Origin: Janthinobacterium agaricidamnosum NBRC 102515 = DSM 9628
GTDB taxonomy: Bacteria > Pseudomonadota > Gammaproteobacteria > Burkholderiales > Burkholderiaceae_D
Assembly: GCF_000723165.1 (NCBI RefSeq)
Contig: NZ_HG322949.1
Location: 3,752,893-3,816,892, forward strand
DNA length: 64,000 bases
Reading direction: 5' to 3'
Position numbers and translations under genes: made by a program. This document shows, piece after piece, positions 10,407 to 21,037 of the stretch; position 1 is the stretch's first letter; each line of letters begins with the position of its first letter. Under the pieces are notes generated by a model, which did not search any database, was not told the origin of the DNA, and saw only the letters and a list, made by a program, of their open reading frames with translations.

Positions 10407-10528
10407 TCGGAGCTACTGTAACCTGTTTTTGCGCTGCCTGTCGCACGAACCTTATTTTTTTTATACGACCTGAGCCGTATTAACGCGGTATTGCCGCAAA
10501 CGTTACGCCAGAAGGCATCTGCCGGGTT

Positions 10529-11872
10529 TTATTTCGGCGTTCGGGCAAATGGATTTTTACCGGTACGCAATTCAATGCGCAACGGCGTGCCGACCAGTGA
10601 GAATGTATCCCGGAAATGTTTTTCCAGATAACGCTTGTACGGGTCGCCGACGGCGTCCAGCGCATTACCGTGAATCACGATCACCGGCGGGTTCATGCCG
10701 CCCTGGTGCGCATAGCGCAGTTTCGGACGGATCGATCCCTTGCGGCGCGGTTCCTGCTTCTCCACCGCCTCGATCAGCGCGCGGGTCAGCTTCGGCGTCG
10801 ACAGGTCGCACATGGCGGCCGCGTAGGCCGCGTTGAGCGACTTCATCAGCGGAGCGATGCCGCTGCCCTTCAGCGCCGAAATGAAGTGGGTCTGGGCAAA
10901 CGACAGGAAGTCCAGCTTGCGGTCGATATCGATCTTGATTTCGTCGCGCTGGTGCGATTGCAAGCCATCCCATTTATTCACGCCGACCACCAGCGCACGG
11001 CCGGTTTCCAGCACGAAGCCGGCGATATGCGCATCCTGCTCCGAGATATCCTGCTGCGCGTCGAGCAGCAGCACCACCACGTTGGCTTCGGAAATCGATT
11101 GCAGGGTTTTCACCACCGAGAATTTCTCGATCGCTTCGAATACCTTGCCGCGGCGGCGGATGCCGGCGGTATCGATCAGCGTGTATTTCTGGCCGTCGCG
11201 CTCGAACGGAATCTCGATCGAGTCGCGGGTCGTGCCCGGCATGTCGAAGGCGATCACGCGCTCTTCGCCCAGCAGCGTATTGACCAGCGTCGACTTGCCG
11301 ACGTTCGGCCGGCCGACGATGGCGATCTTGATGCCGCGGTCGGCTTTTTCCAGCTCTTCCGGTTCTTCCGGACGCTGCGCAAAGGCCAGGTCCAGCGCCA
11401 CTTCGACCAGGTCGGTCACGCCGTCGCCGTGGGCCGACGAAATCGCGTACGGATCGCCCATGCCCAGTTCGTAGAACTCGGACACCACCGCCGTATAGCG
11501 CATGCCCTCGCTCTTGTTAACCACCAGCAATACCGGACGACCGCTCTTGCGCAGGAAGTCGACGATGGTCTTGTCGTGCGGCGTCAAACCCTGGCGGCCG
11601 TCGACGATGAAGACCACCACGTCGGCCTCGGCCACGGCTTGCTTGGTTTGCAAGGCCATCTGGTGCATGATGCCTTCCTTGGCGACGGGCTCGAAACCGC
11701 CCGTATCGATGACCAGGAAGGGACGTTCGCCGACACGGCCCTCGCCATAGTGACGATCGCGCGTCAACCCAGGCAAGTCCGCCACCAGCGCATCGCGCGA
11801 GCGGGTCAGACGATTGAATAAAGTCGATTTCCCAACGTTGGGTCGACCTACTAGTGCAATTACCGGCTTCAT
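10529..11872 (-). CDS. der: Ribosome-assembly GTPase Der (EngA)
   Basis: A 447-residue protein with two consecutive G domains, needed for late 50S subunit assembly. Both P loops are present: [12 protein letters not shown] at residue 8 and [12 protein letters not shown] near residue 188; G4 motifs NKSE and NKWD follow. The C-terminal KH-like domain ends with a basic FARTPK tail. It starts 4 bases after the bamB stop and is part of the same leftward operon. Confidence 0.97.
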   Translation of the reverse strand: MKPVIALVGRPNVGKSTLFNRLTRSRDALVADLPGLTRDRHYGEGRVGERPFLVIDTGGFEPVAKEGIMHQMALQTKQAVAEADVVVFIVDGRQGLTPHDKTIVDFLRKSGRPVLLVVNKSEGMRYTAVVSEFYELGMGDPYAISSAHGDGVTDLVEVALDLAFAQRPEEPEELEKADRGIKIAIVGRPNVGKSTLVNTLLGEERVIAFDMPGTTRDSIEIPFERDGQKYTLIDTAGIRRRGKVFEAIEKFSVVKTLQSISEANVVVLLLDAQQDISEQDAHIAGFVLETGRALVVGVNKWDGLQSHQRDEIKIDIDRKLDFLSFAQTHFISALKGSGIAPLMKSLNAAYAAAMCDLSTPKLTRALIEAVEKQEPRRKGSIRPKLRYAHQGGMNPPVIVIHGNALDAVGDPYKRYLEKHFRDTFSLVGTPLRIELRTGKNPFARTPK

Positions 11873-11876
11873 TGTA

Positions 11877-13022
11877 TTACTCGACCGCGAAAGCGGTCAC
11901 TGTCCCTGATTGGGTTTGAAAAATCAAATTCGTGCCGGCGATGACCGGGTCCGATACGATCGAACTGCCGTCGGTGCTGACACGACCTATTATTGCGCCA
12001 TCTTCCCGTGACAGGAAGTGGATGTAACCCTGATAGTCGCCGACGGCGACGGTGCGCCCGAACGATGCCGGGGTCGACAGGCGGCGGAAAGCCAGCGTGT
12101 CGGTTTTCCATGCATTCTGGCCGCCTTCGCGGCTGAAGGCCGAGACCGCGCCTTTTTCATCGGCGGTGAAGACGAAGCGCTGGTCGACCGCCACGCCGAC
12201 ATCCGACGACTGGTCCTTGTTCCAGCGGCTGACGCCGGTAGCAGCGTCGAAGCAGGCCACCTTGCCCTGGTACGTCACGGTGCAGATATCCTTATCGAAC
12301 AGTACCGGCGTGCCCGAAATATCGGTCACGCGTTCCAGCTCGGTCGCGCCGCGCGGCTCGCCGACCACCGATTCCCAGCGCTGCACGCCGGTCGCCAGCG
12401 CCAAGGCCAGCAATTTGCCGCCCGGCTGGGCGATGTACACGTTGGCGCCGCCGATCACCATGCCCGGCGCATTGCGCAGCGTCAGGGCCGGCGTGGTGCG
12501 CTGCACGGTCCATTTCTTTTCGCCGGTCCTGGCATCCAGGCCGACGATGCGGTTATCCACGCTGCGCACCACCACCACGCCCTGGCCGACCACCGGGGCC
12601 GACAGGATTTCGCTGGAAGCCTGCTGGGTCCACAATGGCTTGCCCTGGCCGTCGAAAGCCAGCACCACGCCCTTGATGCCGCCCACCGCCACCACCGCGC
12701 CATCGCTGCCGACGCCGCCGGTCAGCTCATTGCCGGCCTTGACGCGCCACTGCTCGCGTCCGCTTTGCACGTCGAGCCGCGCCAGCGCGCCGTCGTTGCT
12801 GGCGACAAACAGGCTGCCATCGGCCAGCGCCGGCGTGAAGCTGTACACGCCAGCCTTGCCGATCGAGTATTTCCAGCTGGTCTTGACAGGCAATTGCGAC
12901 TTGATGTCGACCAGCTTGGCCGGCTGGTTCTTGGTTTCCTTGGAGGCGAACGGATTTAATGACGAACATCCGGCCAGCACGGCCAGCAAGCTTGCAGCTA
13001 TCAGTTTCTCGGTGATGCGCAT
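11877..13022 (-). CDS. bamB: Outer-membrane assembly lipoprotein BamB
   Basis: A 381-residue lipoprotein of the BAM complex that helps insert beta-barrel proteins. The signal peptide ends in lipobox LAGC with Cys at residue 19, followed by SSLNPF, which indicates outer-membrane sorting. The body is an eight-bladed PQQ-like beta-propeller, seen as repeated Gly-Trp motifs such as [14 protein letters not shown] and [14 protein letters not shown]. It lies between the yfgM-like gene and der, the conserved order. Confidence 0.96.
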   Translation of the reverse strand: MRITEKLIAASLLAVLAGCSSLNPFASKETKNQPAKLVDIKSQLPVKTSWKYSIGKAGVYSFTPALADGSLFVASNDGALARLDVQSGREQWRVKAGNELTGGVGSDGAVVAVGGIKGVVLAFDGQGKPLWTQQASSEILSAPVVGQGVVVVRSVDNRIVGLDARTGEKKWTVQRTTPALTLRNAPGMVIGGANVYIAQPGGKLLALALATGVQRWESVVGEPRGATELERVTDISGTPVLFDKDICTVTYQGKVACFDAATGVSRWNKDQSSDVGVAVDQRFVFTADEKGAVSAFSREGGQNAWKTDTLAFRRLSTPASFGRTVAVGDYQGYIHFLSREDGAIIGRVSTDGSSIVSDPVIAGTNLIFQTQSGTVTAFAVE

Positions 13023-13100
13023 GAGTTTAACCCTACCTATCTCTTGTTTTTCTATAGCCGCGGCGGCGGCGCCCTGGCGCTGCCGCCGCGGACCGCGATA

Positions 13101-13754
13101 TTAAGCGGCTGCTTTTGCGTCAGGCAAGGTGCCGCCGATCGCTTCGAGCTTGACTTCGATCAGTTGACGGCCAGGGCTTTTCTTGTCGGTCGCGGCCAGC
13201 GCGGCCAGGTAGGCGGTGCGCGCTTCGGCGATCTTGTTTTGCGCCACCAGGATGTCGCCCTTGCGGTCGGCCACGGCGCCGGCAAATTGCGCGGTGGTGT
13301 CGCCAGCCAGCACTTTCAGCGCTTCATCGTAGGCTTTTTCATCCAGCAGCACGCCCGCCAGGCGCAGCTTCGCCACCGCCTGGTATTCCTCGGAACCATG
13401 GTCGGCCACCCATTGCAGCTGGGCCTTGGCGGCTTTCAAGTCGTTGGCGTCGAACGCGCTCTTGGCCGCCACCAGCGCGCCCATCGGCGCGTAGGTGGTG
13501 CCGCCGAAACGCGACTGCATGTCGCCGGCGGCGCGCTGCACCTTGGCATTGTCCTTGGCCTTGACGGCGTTTTGCAACTCGTCATACAGCTGCGACGCCG
13601 ACGCCGACTGGGTGCGCTGGTAATATTTCCAGCCAGTCCAGCCGCTATAACCTGCCAGCGCGACTATCAGCACCCAGGAAGTCAGGTTGCCGTACTGATT
13701 CCACCATGCTTTGAGGGAAGCTAATTGTTCTTGTTCTTCGTGATCGTATGCCAT
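13101..13754 (-). CDS. YfgM-like TPR membrane protein
   Basis: A 217-residue inner-membrane protein of the YfgM / TPR_21 family, an ancillary factor at the SecYEG translocon that works with periplasmic chaperones such as PpiD. The cytosolic N terminus is AYDHEEQEQLASLKAWW, the membrane helix is about residues 25-43 (LTSWVLIVALAGYSGWTGW), and the periplasmic part has helix-turn-helix TPR-like repeats rich in Ala and Lys. The position between hisS and bamB matches the E. coli order hisS-yfgM-bamB-der. Confidence 0.9.
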   Translation of the reverse strand: MAYDHEEQEQLASLKAWWNQYGNLTSWVLIVALAGYSGWTGWKYYQRTQSASASQLYDELQNAVKAKDNAKVQRAAGDMQSRFGGTTYAPMGALVAAKSAFDANDLKAAKAQLQWVADHGSEEYQAVAKLRLAGVLLDEKAYDEALKVLAGDTTAQFAGAVADRKGDILVAQNKIAEARTAYLAALAATDKKSPGRQLIEVKLEAIGGTLPDAKAAA

Positions 13755-13823
13755 GTCTATTCAGTTTTGGGTAGTTAATCAAAGGTGAAACCGGGAACAG
13801 CGACGGGGTAAAACACAATCTAA

Positions 13824-15182
13824 TCAGTGATGATAATGCACGTGGCCATCGCTGTGGTCATGGCCGCAATCGTTGCTGCCGACAATCTGGTCAACCAGGT
13901 AATCGACCACATCGTCGAACGGCACCGCGCTTTGCTGCTGCTCGGCGTCGGCTTCGCGCAGCGCCTTGACGTTGGCCACATGCTGCTCGACTTCGGCGTC
14001 GCCGAGGATCACGGCAAACGCCGCGCCGCTGGCGTCGGCTTTCTTCATCTGGTTCTTGAAGGCCGCGCCGCCGTTGCTCGCAGCGCAATGTAGCACAACG
14101 TCCAGGCCGGCATCGCGTATCCGCTCGGCCAGCACGAACGCTTGCAATTGCGCGCCCTCGCCCTGGTGCACCAGATACACGTCGCACAGCGCCGGCGCTT
14201 CCGGCGCGCCGGCGTCCTTCATCAGCAACACCAGGCGTTCGATGCCCATCGCAAAACCGACCGCCGGGGTCGGCTTGCCGCCGAACATTTCGACCATGCC
14301 GTCGTAGCGGCCGCCGGCGCATACCGTGCCTTGCGCGCCCAGGTTGTCGCTGACCCACTCGAACACGGTGCGGTTGTAATAATCCAGGCCGCGCACCAGG
14401 CGCGGATTGATGGTGAACGGAATATTGTTGTGGTTCAAGATCTTTTGCACGCCCTCGAAGTGGGCCAGCGATTCCGCGCCCAGGTAATCGAGCAGTTTCG
14501 GCGCGCCATCGACCATGTCTTGCATGGCGGGATTCTTGGTATCGAGAATGCGCAGCGGATTGCTGTGCAGGCGACGCTTTGCCTCTTCGTCGAGCAAGTC
14601 GGCGTGGCCTTCCAGGTAGGCGATCAAGTCGGCGCGGTGCAGCTGGCGCTCGGCCGCGTCGCCGATCGAGTTCAGTTCCAGGCGGATATTTTCCAGGCCC
14701 AGGTCATCCCACAGGCGGCGGCACATCATGATCATTTCGGCGTCGATATCCGGGCCGGTGAAGCCGATCGCTTCCGCGCCGAACTGGTAAAACTGGCGGT
14801 AGCGGCCCTTTTGCGGACGCTCGTGGCGGAACATCTGGCCCTTGTACCACAGCCGTTTCGGACCTTCGTAGACCAGGTTGTGCTCGACCACCGCGCGCAC
14901 CACGCCGGCCGTGCCTTCCGGGCGCAGCGTCAGCAAGTCGCCGTTCATCGAGTCGGTGAACGAATACATTTCCTTTTCAACAATATCGGTGACGGCGCCG
15001 ATGGCGCGCGCAAACAGCCTGGTTTCTTCGACGATCGGCGTGCGGATATGCTGGAAGCCATAACTCTGGAAGACCGACTGGGCAGTGTTTTCAAACAATT
15101 CCCACAGCGGCGCATCGGCCGGCAGCAAATCATTCATGCCTTTGACGGCGCTGATCTTTGCTGGTTTTTTATTTTCTGACAT
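13824..15182 (-). CDS. hisS: Histidyl-tRNA synthetase with His-rich tail
   Basis: A 452-residue class II synthetase charging tRNA-His. Motif 2 ([21 protein letters not shown]), the histidine-binding [15 protein letters not shown] and motif 3 ([13 protein letters not shown]) are intact. The last 16 residues form a histidine-rich extension ([16 protein letters not shown]) absent from the 424-residue E. coli enzyme; it may bind metal. Upstream is ispG and downstream the yfgM-like gene, all leftward. Confidence 0.97.
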   Translation of the reverse strand: MSENKKPAKISAVKGMNDLLPADAPLWELFENTAQSVFQSYGFQHIRTPIVEETRLFARAIGAVTDIVEKEMYSFTDSMNGDLLTLRPEGTAGVVRAVVEHNLVYEGPKRLWYKGQMFRHERPQKGRYRQFYQFGAEAIGFTGPDIDAEMIMMCRRLWDDLGLENIRLELNSIGDAAERQLHRADLIAYLEGHADLLDEEAKRRLHSNPLRILDTKNPAMQDMVDGAPKLLDYLGAESLAHFEGVQKILNHNNIPFTINPRLVRGLDYYNRTVFEWVSDNLGAQGTVCAGGRYDGMVEMFGGKPTPAVGFAMGIERLVLLMKDAGAPEAPALCDVYLVHQGEGAQLQAFVLAERIRDAGLDVVLHCAASNGGAAFKNQMKKADASGAAFAVILGDAEVEQHVANVKALREADAEQQQSAVPFDDVVDYLVDQIVGSNDCGHDHSDGHVHYHH

Positions 15183-15238
15183 GATGTTCTATCTTCTATT
15201 GTGTTCTTGAAGGCCGCAATTGCTTGCAGCCGGGCTAG

Positions 15239-16519
15239 TCAGACCGTGGCCGCCTGTTTGCCGTAATGGCTTTTCACGTAGTCCAGCACGATGTCCTGGA
15301 ATTCCTCGACGATGCGCTCGCCGCGCAGCGTCACCACTTTCTGGCCGTCGACAAATACCGGCGCGGCCGGCGATTCGCCGGTGCCGGGCAGGCTGATGCC
15401 GATATTGGCGTGTTTCGATTCGCCCGGGCCGTTGACGATGCATCCCATCACGGCCACGTTCATGCCTTCCACGCCCGGATAGGCTTTTTTCCATTCCGGC
15501 ATCTGCTCGCGCAAATAGCTTTGTATATTATCGGCCAACTCCTGGAACGTGGTCGAGGTGGTGCGGCCACAACCCGGACAGGCGATCACCATCGGCGCGA
15601 ACTTGCGCAAGCCCATGGTTTGCAAGATTTCCTGGCCGACGATCACTTCGCGGCTACGGTCGCCGCCCGGCTCCGGCGTCAGCGAAATGCGGATCGTGTC
15701 GCCGATGCCCTCCTGCAGCAGCACCGACAGCGCGGCGGTCGACGCGACGATGCCCTTGCTGCCCATGCCCGCCTCGGTCAGCCCGAGGTGCAGCGGGTAG
15801 TCGCAGCGCCTGGCCAGTTCGCGGTACACCGCGATCAAATCCTGCACGCCGGACACCTTGCACGACAAGATGATCTTGTCGCGCGCCAGGCCCAGCTGTT
15901 CGGCGCGCACGGCGTTTTCAATCGCCGACGTGACCAGCGCTTCATACATCACCGCCTGCGCAGGCCAGGGTTCGGCGCGGCCGGCGTTTTCATCCATGAT
16001 GCGCGCCAGCAGCGCCTGGTCCAGGCTGCCCCAGTTGACGCCGATGCGCACCGGCTTGTCATATCTGCAGGCCGCTTCGATCATTTGCGCGAATTGCGTG
16101 TCGCGCTTGGCGCCCTTGCCGACGTTGCCCGGGTTGATGCGGTACTTCGACAGCGCCCGCGCGCAATCCGGATAATCGTTGAGCAAGGTGTGGCCGTTGT
16201 AATGGAAATCGCCGACCAGCGGCACGTCGATATCCATCTTGTCGAGCTGTTCGCGAATGTACGGCACGGCGGCGGCCGCTTCCGGCCGGTCCACCGTCAG
16301 GCGCACCAGCTCGGAACCGGCGCGCGCCAGTTCCTTGATCTGGATCGCGGTGCCGATCGCATCGGCGGTATCGGTATTGGTCATCGACTGCACCACCACC
16401 GGCGCATTGCCGCCGACGTAGATGCGGCGCTGGCCGTGGGCGATCAACACGCTGCGGCTGTCGCGCCGGGACGACGGGCCGGAGCCGATCGCTTCGATAA
16501 CTGTAGTCGGGGAAGCCAT
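15239..16519 (-). CDS. ispG: 4-hydroxy-3-methylbut-2-en-1-yl diphosphate synthase
   Basis: The iron-sulfur enzyme of the MEP isoprenoid pathway that reduces MEcPP to HMBPP. 426 residues, the longer form usual in beta-proteobacteria. The 4Fe-4S ligands are in CPGCGRTTS and in [10 protein letters not shown], and the TIM-barrel domain starts near [11 protein letters not shown]. It begins 2 bases after the stop of rodZ, so the two are coupled. Confidence 0.97.
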   Translation of the reverse strand: MASPTTVIEAIGSGPSSRRDSRSVLIAHGQRRIYVGGNAPVVVQSMTNTDTADAIGTAIQIKELARAGSELVRLTVDRPEAAAAVPYIREQLDKMDIDVPLVGDFHYNGHTLLNDYPDCARALSKYRINPGNVGKGAKRDTQFAQMIEAACRYDKPVRIGVNWGSLDQALLARIMDENAGRAEPWPAQAVMYEALVTSAIENAVRAEQLGLARDKIILSCKVSGVQDLIAVYRELARRCDYPLHLGLTEAGMGSKGIVASTAALSVLLQEGIGDTIRISLTPEPGGDRSREVIVGQEILQTMGLRKFAPMVIACPGCGRTTSTTFQELADNIQSYLREQMPEWKKAYPGVEGMNVAVMGCIVNGPGESKHANIGISLPGTGESPAAPVFVDGQKVVTLRGERIVEEFQDIVLDYVKSHYGKQAATV

Positions 16520-16521
16520 GA

Positions 16522-17529
16522 TTATTTCAGATTCAAACGTGAAGTGGTACCGCCCGGCACTGGCGTCAGTGTCAGCGGCGCGCCGCGCAAGGTCGCTTGC
16601 ACGCCGGCCGGCTTGCCGACCACCAGCAGCACCGGTTCGGTGACGTTGACGGTTTCCGTACTGCCCGCCTTGACCAGGCGCGACATCAGCGGCGCGCCGC
16701 CGGCGCTGCGCCGCACTTCGATCCAGGAATCCTGGGTCGTGGTCAACACCAGCGCATTGGCCGCCGCGGCGGCATCAGTGCCGGCCGCCGGGGCGGCCAC
16801 TGGCGCGGCGGCCGGCGTTGCCGCCGGGGCCGGAGCCGGGACTGCGGTGGCCGGCACCGCCGGTGCAATCGCCGGCGCCACATTCGAGGTCGCGGCCGCG
16901 CTGTCGCCGGCTGGCGGCGGCACCGAAATCAGCGGCACCGAATTGGTCGGCGACGGCAGCGGCGACAAATCCTGGCCCGGCTTGACCAGCGTGGTTTCGA
17001 CCGCGCCCGTACCCACCGCCGGGGCGTGCACCGCATCCTTGTCGGCGTGCGCCAGCAGCGATGGCGGAATATATCCCATTTTATAGGCGCCGAAAGCGGC
17101 GGCCAGCGCCGCCACCAGCACCGCGCCGGCGATCCAGCCGGCCTTGTTCGACGACCGCTGGGTCAGCGACGGAAAGCGCGATTCGGAAAACGAGGCCGAG
17201 ATTTCGCGCCGGGCCGGCGCGGCTTCCTGGGCCGGCTCCTGATTGACGGCAATCATCGCCACCAGCGGCGCGGCGTCCAGCTTGACCACTTTGGCGTAGG
17301 CGCGCACAAAACCGCGCACCACCGCCAGGTTCGGCAAGGCCGCGGTATCGCCGTCTTCCAGTGCGATGACCTGGCGCGGCGCCAGCTTCAGCTGGTCCGC
17401 CACCTGTTCGATGCTCCAGCCCAGCGCCACACGCTGCGCCTTCAGTTGCGCGCCCGGCGCTCCCAGGTTGCGCTGGGGCTGTGGCTGCTCTGCCCACTCT
17501 GCATTCATTGGTATCCCTGTCTCACTCAT
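16522..17529 (-). CDS. rodZ: RodZ-type cytoskeletal HTH membrane protein
   Basis: A 335-residue bitopic protein that links MreB to the elongation machinery. The start [12 protein letters not shown] at 17529 is chosen because it overlaps the pilF stop by 8 bases; the open frame continues upstream to 17661 inside pilF and is not expected to be used. An N-terminal HTH_25 domain ([20 protein letters not shown]) is followed by a membrane helix near 126-148 ([20 protein letters not shown]), a Pro/Ala-rich periplasmic linker and a C-terminal DUF4115 beta domain. It lies in the pilF-rodZ-ispG order typical of this group. Confidence 0.9.
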   Translation of the reverse strand: MSETGIPMNAEWAEQPQPQRNLGAPGAQLKAQRVALGWSIEQVADQLKLAPRQVIALEDGDTAALPNLAVVRGFVRAYAKVVKLDAAPLVAMIAVNQEPAQEAAPARREISASFSESRFPSLTQRSSNKAGWIAGAVLVAALAAAFGAYKMGYIPPSLLAHADKDAVHAPAVGTGAVETTLVKPGQDLSPLPSPTNSVPLISVPPPAGDSAAATSNVAPAIAPAVPATAVPAPAPAATPAAAPVAAPAAGTDAAAAANALVLTTTQDSWIEVRRSAGGAPLMSRLVKAGSTETVNVTEPVLLVVGKPAGVQATLRGAPLTLTPVPGGTTSRLNLK

Positions 17530-18340
17530 CAAACGCCCCACGTTGATAAGCAGCATACTCGGCCGAACCGGCATGGCGGCGGCGCAATTGCGTCGCCAGG
17601 CCAGCTTCCGCACCCGTGTCGCCGAGCTTATGCTGCACCTTGATTCCGAGCCACAGCACATCGGCTGTCAGGCTCTCCATTTTTGCTATTTTACTCAGCC
17701 TGGTCATGAAAGAGCCGGCCCGTTGATAATCCCCGCGCCCGTAATACACGCGCGCCAGGTTGAAATTGGTTTCCAGCAAATCCGGCGTCAGTTGCAACGC
17801 TTGCAATAAATACGGTTCGGCGCCAGCGTAATCCTTCAAGTTTACACGGCAAGAGCCAGCATTGTTCAACACATTGCCCTTGGAGGCATCGGTGGCCGGA
17901 TTTTTCAGCGCCAGGTCGAAATACGGCAGCGCTTCCTTTTCACGGCCATGATGGCACAGGAATGCCCCATAATTATTATTCAGGTCAGCATTATTTGGCG
18001 CCAGCTTCAGGGCGCGCTGGTAATTATCTTGCGCCAGCGGCAACTGGTTCATGTCCGAATAAATCAGTGCTCGCACACCATACGATTCGGCGCTGTCCGG
18101 ATCGGCTTGCAACGCCTTCTTGATTTCATCGAGCGCCACCTCCAGCTGGCCTTGCTGGTAATAACCGATCGCCAGCTCGCGGCGGATTTCGGCGCGTTTT
18201 TGCCCCGCCGTCATATCGGAACTGGTCAGCAATTCGGCCGTGCCGCTGCCATTCCCGGCGCCGCCGGCACAGCCAGCCAGCAGCCCGGCCAGGCATAAAG
18301 CGGCCAGCGGCAGCGCGCAGCGCTGTACCAGTCCCGGCAT
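17522..18340 (-). CDS. pilF: Type IV pilus biogenesis lipoprotein PilF/PilW
   Basis: A 272-residue outer-membrane pilotin that helps PilQ secretin multimerise. The signal peptide ends in lipobox LLAGC (Cys near residue 24). TPR repeats follow, e.g. AIGYYQQGQLEVALDEIKKA and VRALIYSDMNQLPLAQDNYQ. Its ATG overlaps the rlmN stop by one base and its end overlaps rodZ, so the operon is translationally coupled. Also named pilW in Neisseria. Confidence 0.92.
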   Translation of the reverse strand: MPGLVQRCALPLAALCLAGLLAGCAGGAGNGSGTAELLTSSDMTAGQKRAEIRRELAIGYYQQGQLEVALDEIKKALQADPDSAESYGVRALIYSDMNQLPLAQDNYQRALKLAPNNADLNNNYGAFLCHHGREKEALPYFDLALKNPATDASKGNVLNNAGSCRVNLKDYAGAEPYLLQALQLTPDLLETNFNLARVYYGRGDYQRAGSFMTRLSKIAKMESLTADVLWLGIKVQHKLGDTGAEAGLATQLRRRHAGSAEYAAYQRGAFDE

Positions 18341-19515
18341 CAGGAACGGATCTCCACGATCTTGCCGAAGTTGGCGCCGAATTTTTGCTGATATTCGCTC
18401 ATTTTTTCCATCCGCTGCTGGACCCGGGTGCGGTCCTGGACTTCGCCGGCCAGCTGGCCGCAGGCGGCGTCGATATCGTCGCCGCGCGTCTTGCGCACGG
18501 TGGTGACGATGCCGCCATCCATCAGCACCTGGGCAAACGCCTTGATGCGCGGATTTTTCGACCGCAACAAACCCGATTCCGGGAACGGGTTGAATGGAAT
18601 CAGGTTGAATTTGCAGTTGAGACCGAATTCGCGGTCTTGCACCAGCGCCAGCAATTCACGCGCATGCTCGTCGCTGTCGTTGACGCCGTCCAGCATGCAG
18701 TATTCGAAGGTGATGAAATCGCGCGGCGCGAATTCCAGGTAGCGCTTGCAGGCCGCCATCAATTCCTTCAGCGGATATTTCTTGTTCAGTGGAATCAAGC
18801 CATCGCGCAGCGTATCGTTCGACGCATGCAGCGACACCGCCAGCGCCACCGGCACCTCTTGCGACAGCTTGTCCATCATCGGCACCACGCCCGAGGTGGA
18901 CAAGGTCACGCGGCGGCGCGACAGGCCGTAGGCGTTATCGTCCAGCATCAGCTTGAGCGCGGTGACGGTCGGTTCGAAATTCAATAAAGGCTCGCCCATG
19001 CCCATCATCACCACGTTGGTGATCTGGCGTTCGCCTTTCGGGCCGGGTTCGATGCCCTTGGTCCTGCGCAATTCAAATTCCGCCATCCACAGCTGGCCGA
19101 TGATTTCGCCGACCGTCAGGTTGCGGTTGAACCCTTGCTTGCCGGTCGAGCAGAAGCGGCAATTGACGGCGCAGCCGGCCTGGGTCGAGATGCACAATGT
19201 GCCGCGGTTATCTTCCGGAATGAACACGGTTTCCACGGCATTGCCGTTGCCCACGTCGACCAGCCACTTGCGCGTGCCGTCGGTCGAGGTATGGTCGCTG
19301 ATCACGGCCGGCGCGCGCACTTCGGCGCGGGTCGCCAGCTTGTCGCGCAGCGACTTGGCCAGGTCGGTCATGGCGTCGAAATCGGACGCGCCGAACTGGT
19401 GTATCCAGCGTTGCAATTGCTTGGCACGGAACGGTTTCTCTCCCAACTCGGCGCAATAAGCGATGAGTTGCGCGGGATCGAGGTCCAGCAAGTTGGTGAG
19501 TGTCGTCGTGTTCAT
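18340..19515 (-). CDS. rlmN: 23S rRNA/tRNA adenine C2-methyltransferase RlmN
   Basis: A radical SAM enzyme that methylates C2 of A2503 in 23S rRNA and A37 in tRNAs. The CxxxCxxC cluster motif is [11 protein letters not shown] near residues 115-125. The conserved second-cysteine region [16 protein letters not shown] provides the methyl-carrying Cys. 391 residues, normal length. Second gene of the ndk-rlmN-pilF operon. Confidence 0.97.
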   Translation of the reverse strand: MNTTTLTNLLDLDPAQLIAYCAELGEKPFRAKQLQRWIHQFGASDFDAMTDLAKSLRDKLATRAEVRAPAVISDHTSTDGTRKWLVDVGNGNAVETVFIPEDNRGTLCISTQAGCAVNCRFCSTGKQGFNRNLTVGEIIGQLWMAEFELRRTKGIEPGPKGERQITNVVMMGMGEPLLNFEPTVTALKLMLDDNAYGLSRRRVTLSTSGVVPMMDKLSQEVPVALAVSLHASNDTLRDGLIPLNKKYPLKELMAACKRYLEFAPRDFITFEYCMLDGVNDSDEHARELLALVQDREFGLNCKFNLIPFNPFPESGLLRSKNPRIKAFAQVLMDGGIVTTVRKTRGDDIDAACGQLAGEVQDRTRVQQRMEKMSEYQQKFGANFGKIVEIRS

Positions 19516-19590
19516 AATTTTTTCAAAACAATTCTAAAAATCCGTTCCCGCGCGCAGCGGCGCGGCGGAAACGGCGGTGTATTACTTAAC

Positions 19591-20004
19591 TTAAGCCACT
19601 TCCGGGAAGAAGTAAGCGATTTCTACTTTAGCAGCTTCGACAGCGTCGGAACCGTGTACGGCGTTAGCGTCGATCGAATCGGCGAAATCGGCGCGGATGG
19701 TGCCTTTTTCCGCTTTCTTAGGATCGGTCGCGCCCATCAGGTCGCGGTGTGCCAGAACGGCGTTTTCGCCTTCCAGGGCCTGGATCATGACTGGGCCCGA
19801 CACCATGAAATCGACCAGGTCTTTGAAGAAGCCGCGTTCTTTGTGCGCGGCGTAGAAACCTTCAGCTTGTTCGCGCGACAGTTGGGTCATGCGAGCAGCG
19901 ACGATTTTCAAGCCAGCGTTTTCGAAACGGCTGTAGATTTGGCCGATTACGTTTTTTGCAACTGCGTCTGGTTTGATGATCGACAGGGTGCGTTCGATTG
20001 CCAT
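19591..20004 (-). CDS. ndk: Nucleoside diphosphate kinase
   Basis: Balances NTP and dNTP pools by phosphoryl transfer through a phospho-histidine. The ATG at 20004 gives 137 residues beginning [19 protein letters not shown]; the frame continues upstream to 20061 but that stretch lacks family similarity. The active-site motif appears as [20 protein letters not shown], containing the catalytic His. First gene of the long leftward operon, so its promoter lies in the 20005-20305 gap. Confidence 0.97.
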   Translation of the reverse strand: MAIERTLSIIKPDAVAKNVIGQIYSRFENAGLKIVAARMTQLSREQAEGFYAAHKERGFFKDLVDFMVSGPVMIQALEGENAVLAHRDLMGATDPKKAEKGTIRADFADSIDANAVHGSDAVEAAKVEIAYFFPEVA

Positions 20005-20157
20005 TTGTGAAAACTCCAATAAAAAGAAAGGTTTAAAACGATAAATTGATAACTCAATCAACCTTCGATTTTACCATACAACACCCTGCATCACCCATAA
20101 GCTTGCGCTGATGGCATCATCAAATAACTTGTTTAATTGATTCTTAAGCAGGTTTTT

Positions 20158-20185
20158 TTGCGAAAATCAGCAGTCATGCTATGCT
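20158..20185 (+). promoter_or_regulatory. Sigma70-like promoter for BI-1 gene
   Basis: TTGCGA at 20158-20163, 16-base spacer, TATGCT at 20180-20185; each hexamer is 4/6 to consensus. It would place the inverted repeat at 20213-20274 inside the 5' leader of the BI-1-like gene. Prediction by eye. Confidence 0.4.
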
Positions 20186-20212
20186 TTGCATAAGGAATAA
20201 CCTGAGCTAGGG

Positions 20213-20274
20213 GTGTCTAACAAAATTCTCGGGGTGACGCAATACCACACGACCGGGGAGATTTTGTTAGACAC
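20213..20274. repeat. 14-bp inverted repeat in leader of BI-1 gene
   Basis: Perfect arms GTGTCTAACAAAAT (20213-20226) and ATTTTGTTAGACAC (20261-20274) enclosing 34 bases. It ends 31 bases before the ATG at 20306. It could fold as an RNA hairpin in the leader or be the ends of a tiny degenerate mobile element; no second copy was noticed in the window. Confidence 0.7.
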
Positions 20275-20305
20275 TTCCAGAATTGAACCACGACTTGGAG
20301 GCAGT

Positions 20306-20992
20306 ATGAATCAGAACATGCAACGAACCTTTGACCTGTCGGGCGGCATGCAGCAAGTACGCCATCGCGTACTGCGCAACACCTATTGGCTGCTGGCGCT
20401 GTCGATGATCCCTACTGTGCTGGGCGCCTTCGTCGGCGTGCAGCTGCACCTGCCGATGCTGCATGGCGGCATGGGCTTCATCATTTTCATGGCAATCGCC
20501 TTCGGCTTCATGTTCGCGATTGAAAAAACCAAGAATTCCGGCCTCGGCGTTGCCGTATTGCTCGGCTTCACCTTCTTCATGGGCTTGATGCTGACGCCGA
20601 TCCTGACCCGCACCCTCGGTTATTCGAACGGTGGCGCACTCATCATGACGGCATTCGGCGGCACCGCGACCATTCTGGCCGTGATGGCGACTATCGCCAC
20701 GGTATCGAAGCGCGATTTTTCGGCGATGGGCAAATGGCTGTTCGCCGGCGTGATCGTGCTGATCCTGGCATCGGTGGCCAACATTTTCCTGGGCATGTCG
20801 GCGCTGTCGATCGTGATCTCGGTGATGGCGATCGCGATTTTCTCGGCCTACATCTTGTATGACGTGCAGCAAATCATCAACGGTGGCGAAACCAACTACA
20901 TTTCGGCCACGCTGCGCATCTACCTCGATGTGTACAACATCTTCACCAGCCTGCTGTCGCTGCTGGGCTTCGCCGGCGGCAGCCGCGATTAA
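20306..20992 (+). CDS. Bax inhibitor-1 (TMBIM/YccA) family membrane protein
   Basis: A 228-residue polytopic protein with about seven membrane helices of the BI-1/YccA family; E. coli YccA interacts with FtsH, and homologues leak calcium or protons. The ATG at 20306 is preceded by GGAGG, deciding against the longer frame from 20213. Helices are visible from NTYWLLALSMIPTVLGAFVG to VYNIFTSLLSLLGFAGGS, with the family's conserved ISATLRIYLDVYNIF segment. It is monocistronic, ended by the terminator at 21009-21037. Confidence 0.92.
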   Translation: MNQNMQRTFDLSGGMQQVRHRVLRNTYWLLALSMIPTVLGAFVGVQLHLPMLHGGMGFIIFMAIAFGFMFAIEKTKNSGLGVAVLLGFTFFMGLMLTPILTRTLGYSNGGALIMTAFGGTATILAVMATIATVSKRDFSAMGKWLFAGVIVLILASVANIFLGMSALSIVISVMAIAIFSAYILYDVQQIINGGETNYISATLRIYLDVYNIFTSLLSLLGFAGGSRD

Positions 20993-21008
20993 GATGCATA
21001 CGTAACGC

Positions 21009-21037
21009 AAAAAAACCGGCCCATGGCCGGTTTTTTT
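21009..21037. terminator. Bidirectional rho-independent terminator
   Basis: Perfect 7-bp stem ACCGGCC / GGCCGGT (21015-21021, 21025-21031) with loop CAT, an A run before and a T run after. It serves the BI-1 gene on the plus strand and the convergent LysR gene on the minus strand. Confidence 0.92.

Larger units (their letters stand above)
20005..20305. other. Divergent promoter region between ndk and BI-1 gene
   Basis: About 300 bases without a gene, holding the promoters for the ndk operon (leftward) and the BI-1-like gene (rightward). A sigma70-like site for the latter is at 20158-20185, and a 14-bp inverted repeat is at 20213-20274. Confidence 0.7.

Noticed and set aside
15266..17086. 606-codon open frame on the plus strand
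   Set aside because: Antisense to ispG and rodZ; biased to His/Arg/Gln as expected for a shadow frame, and the sense genes are certain.
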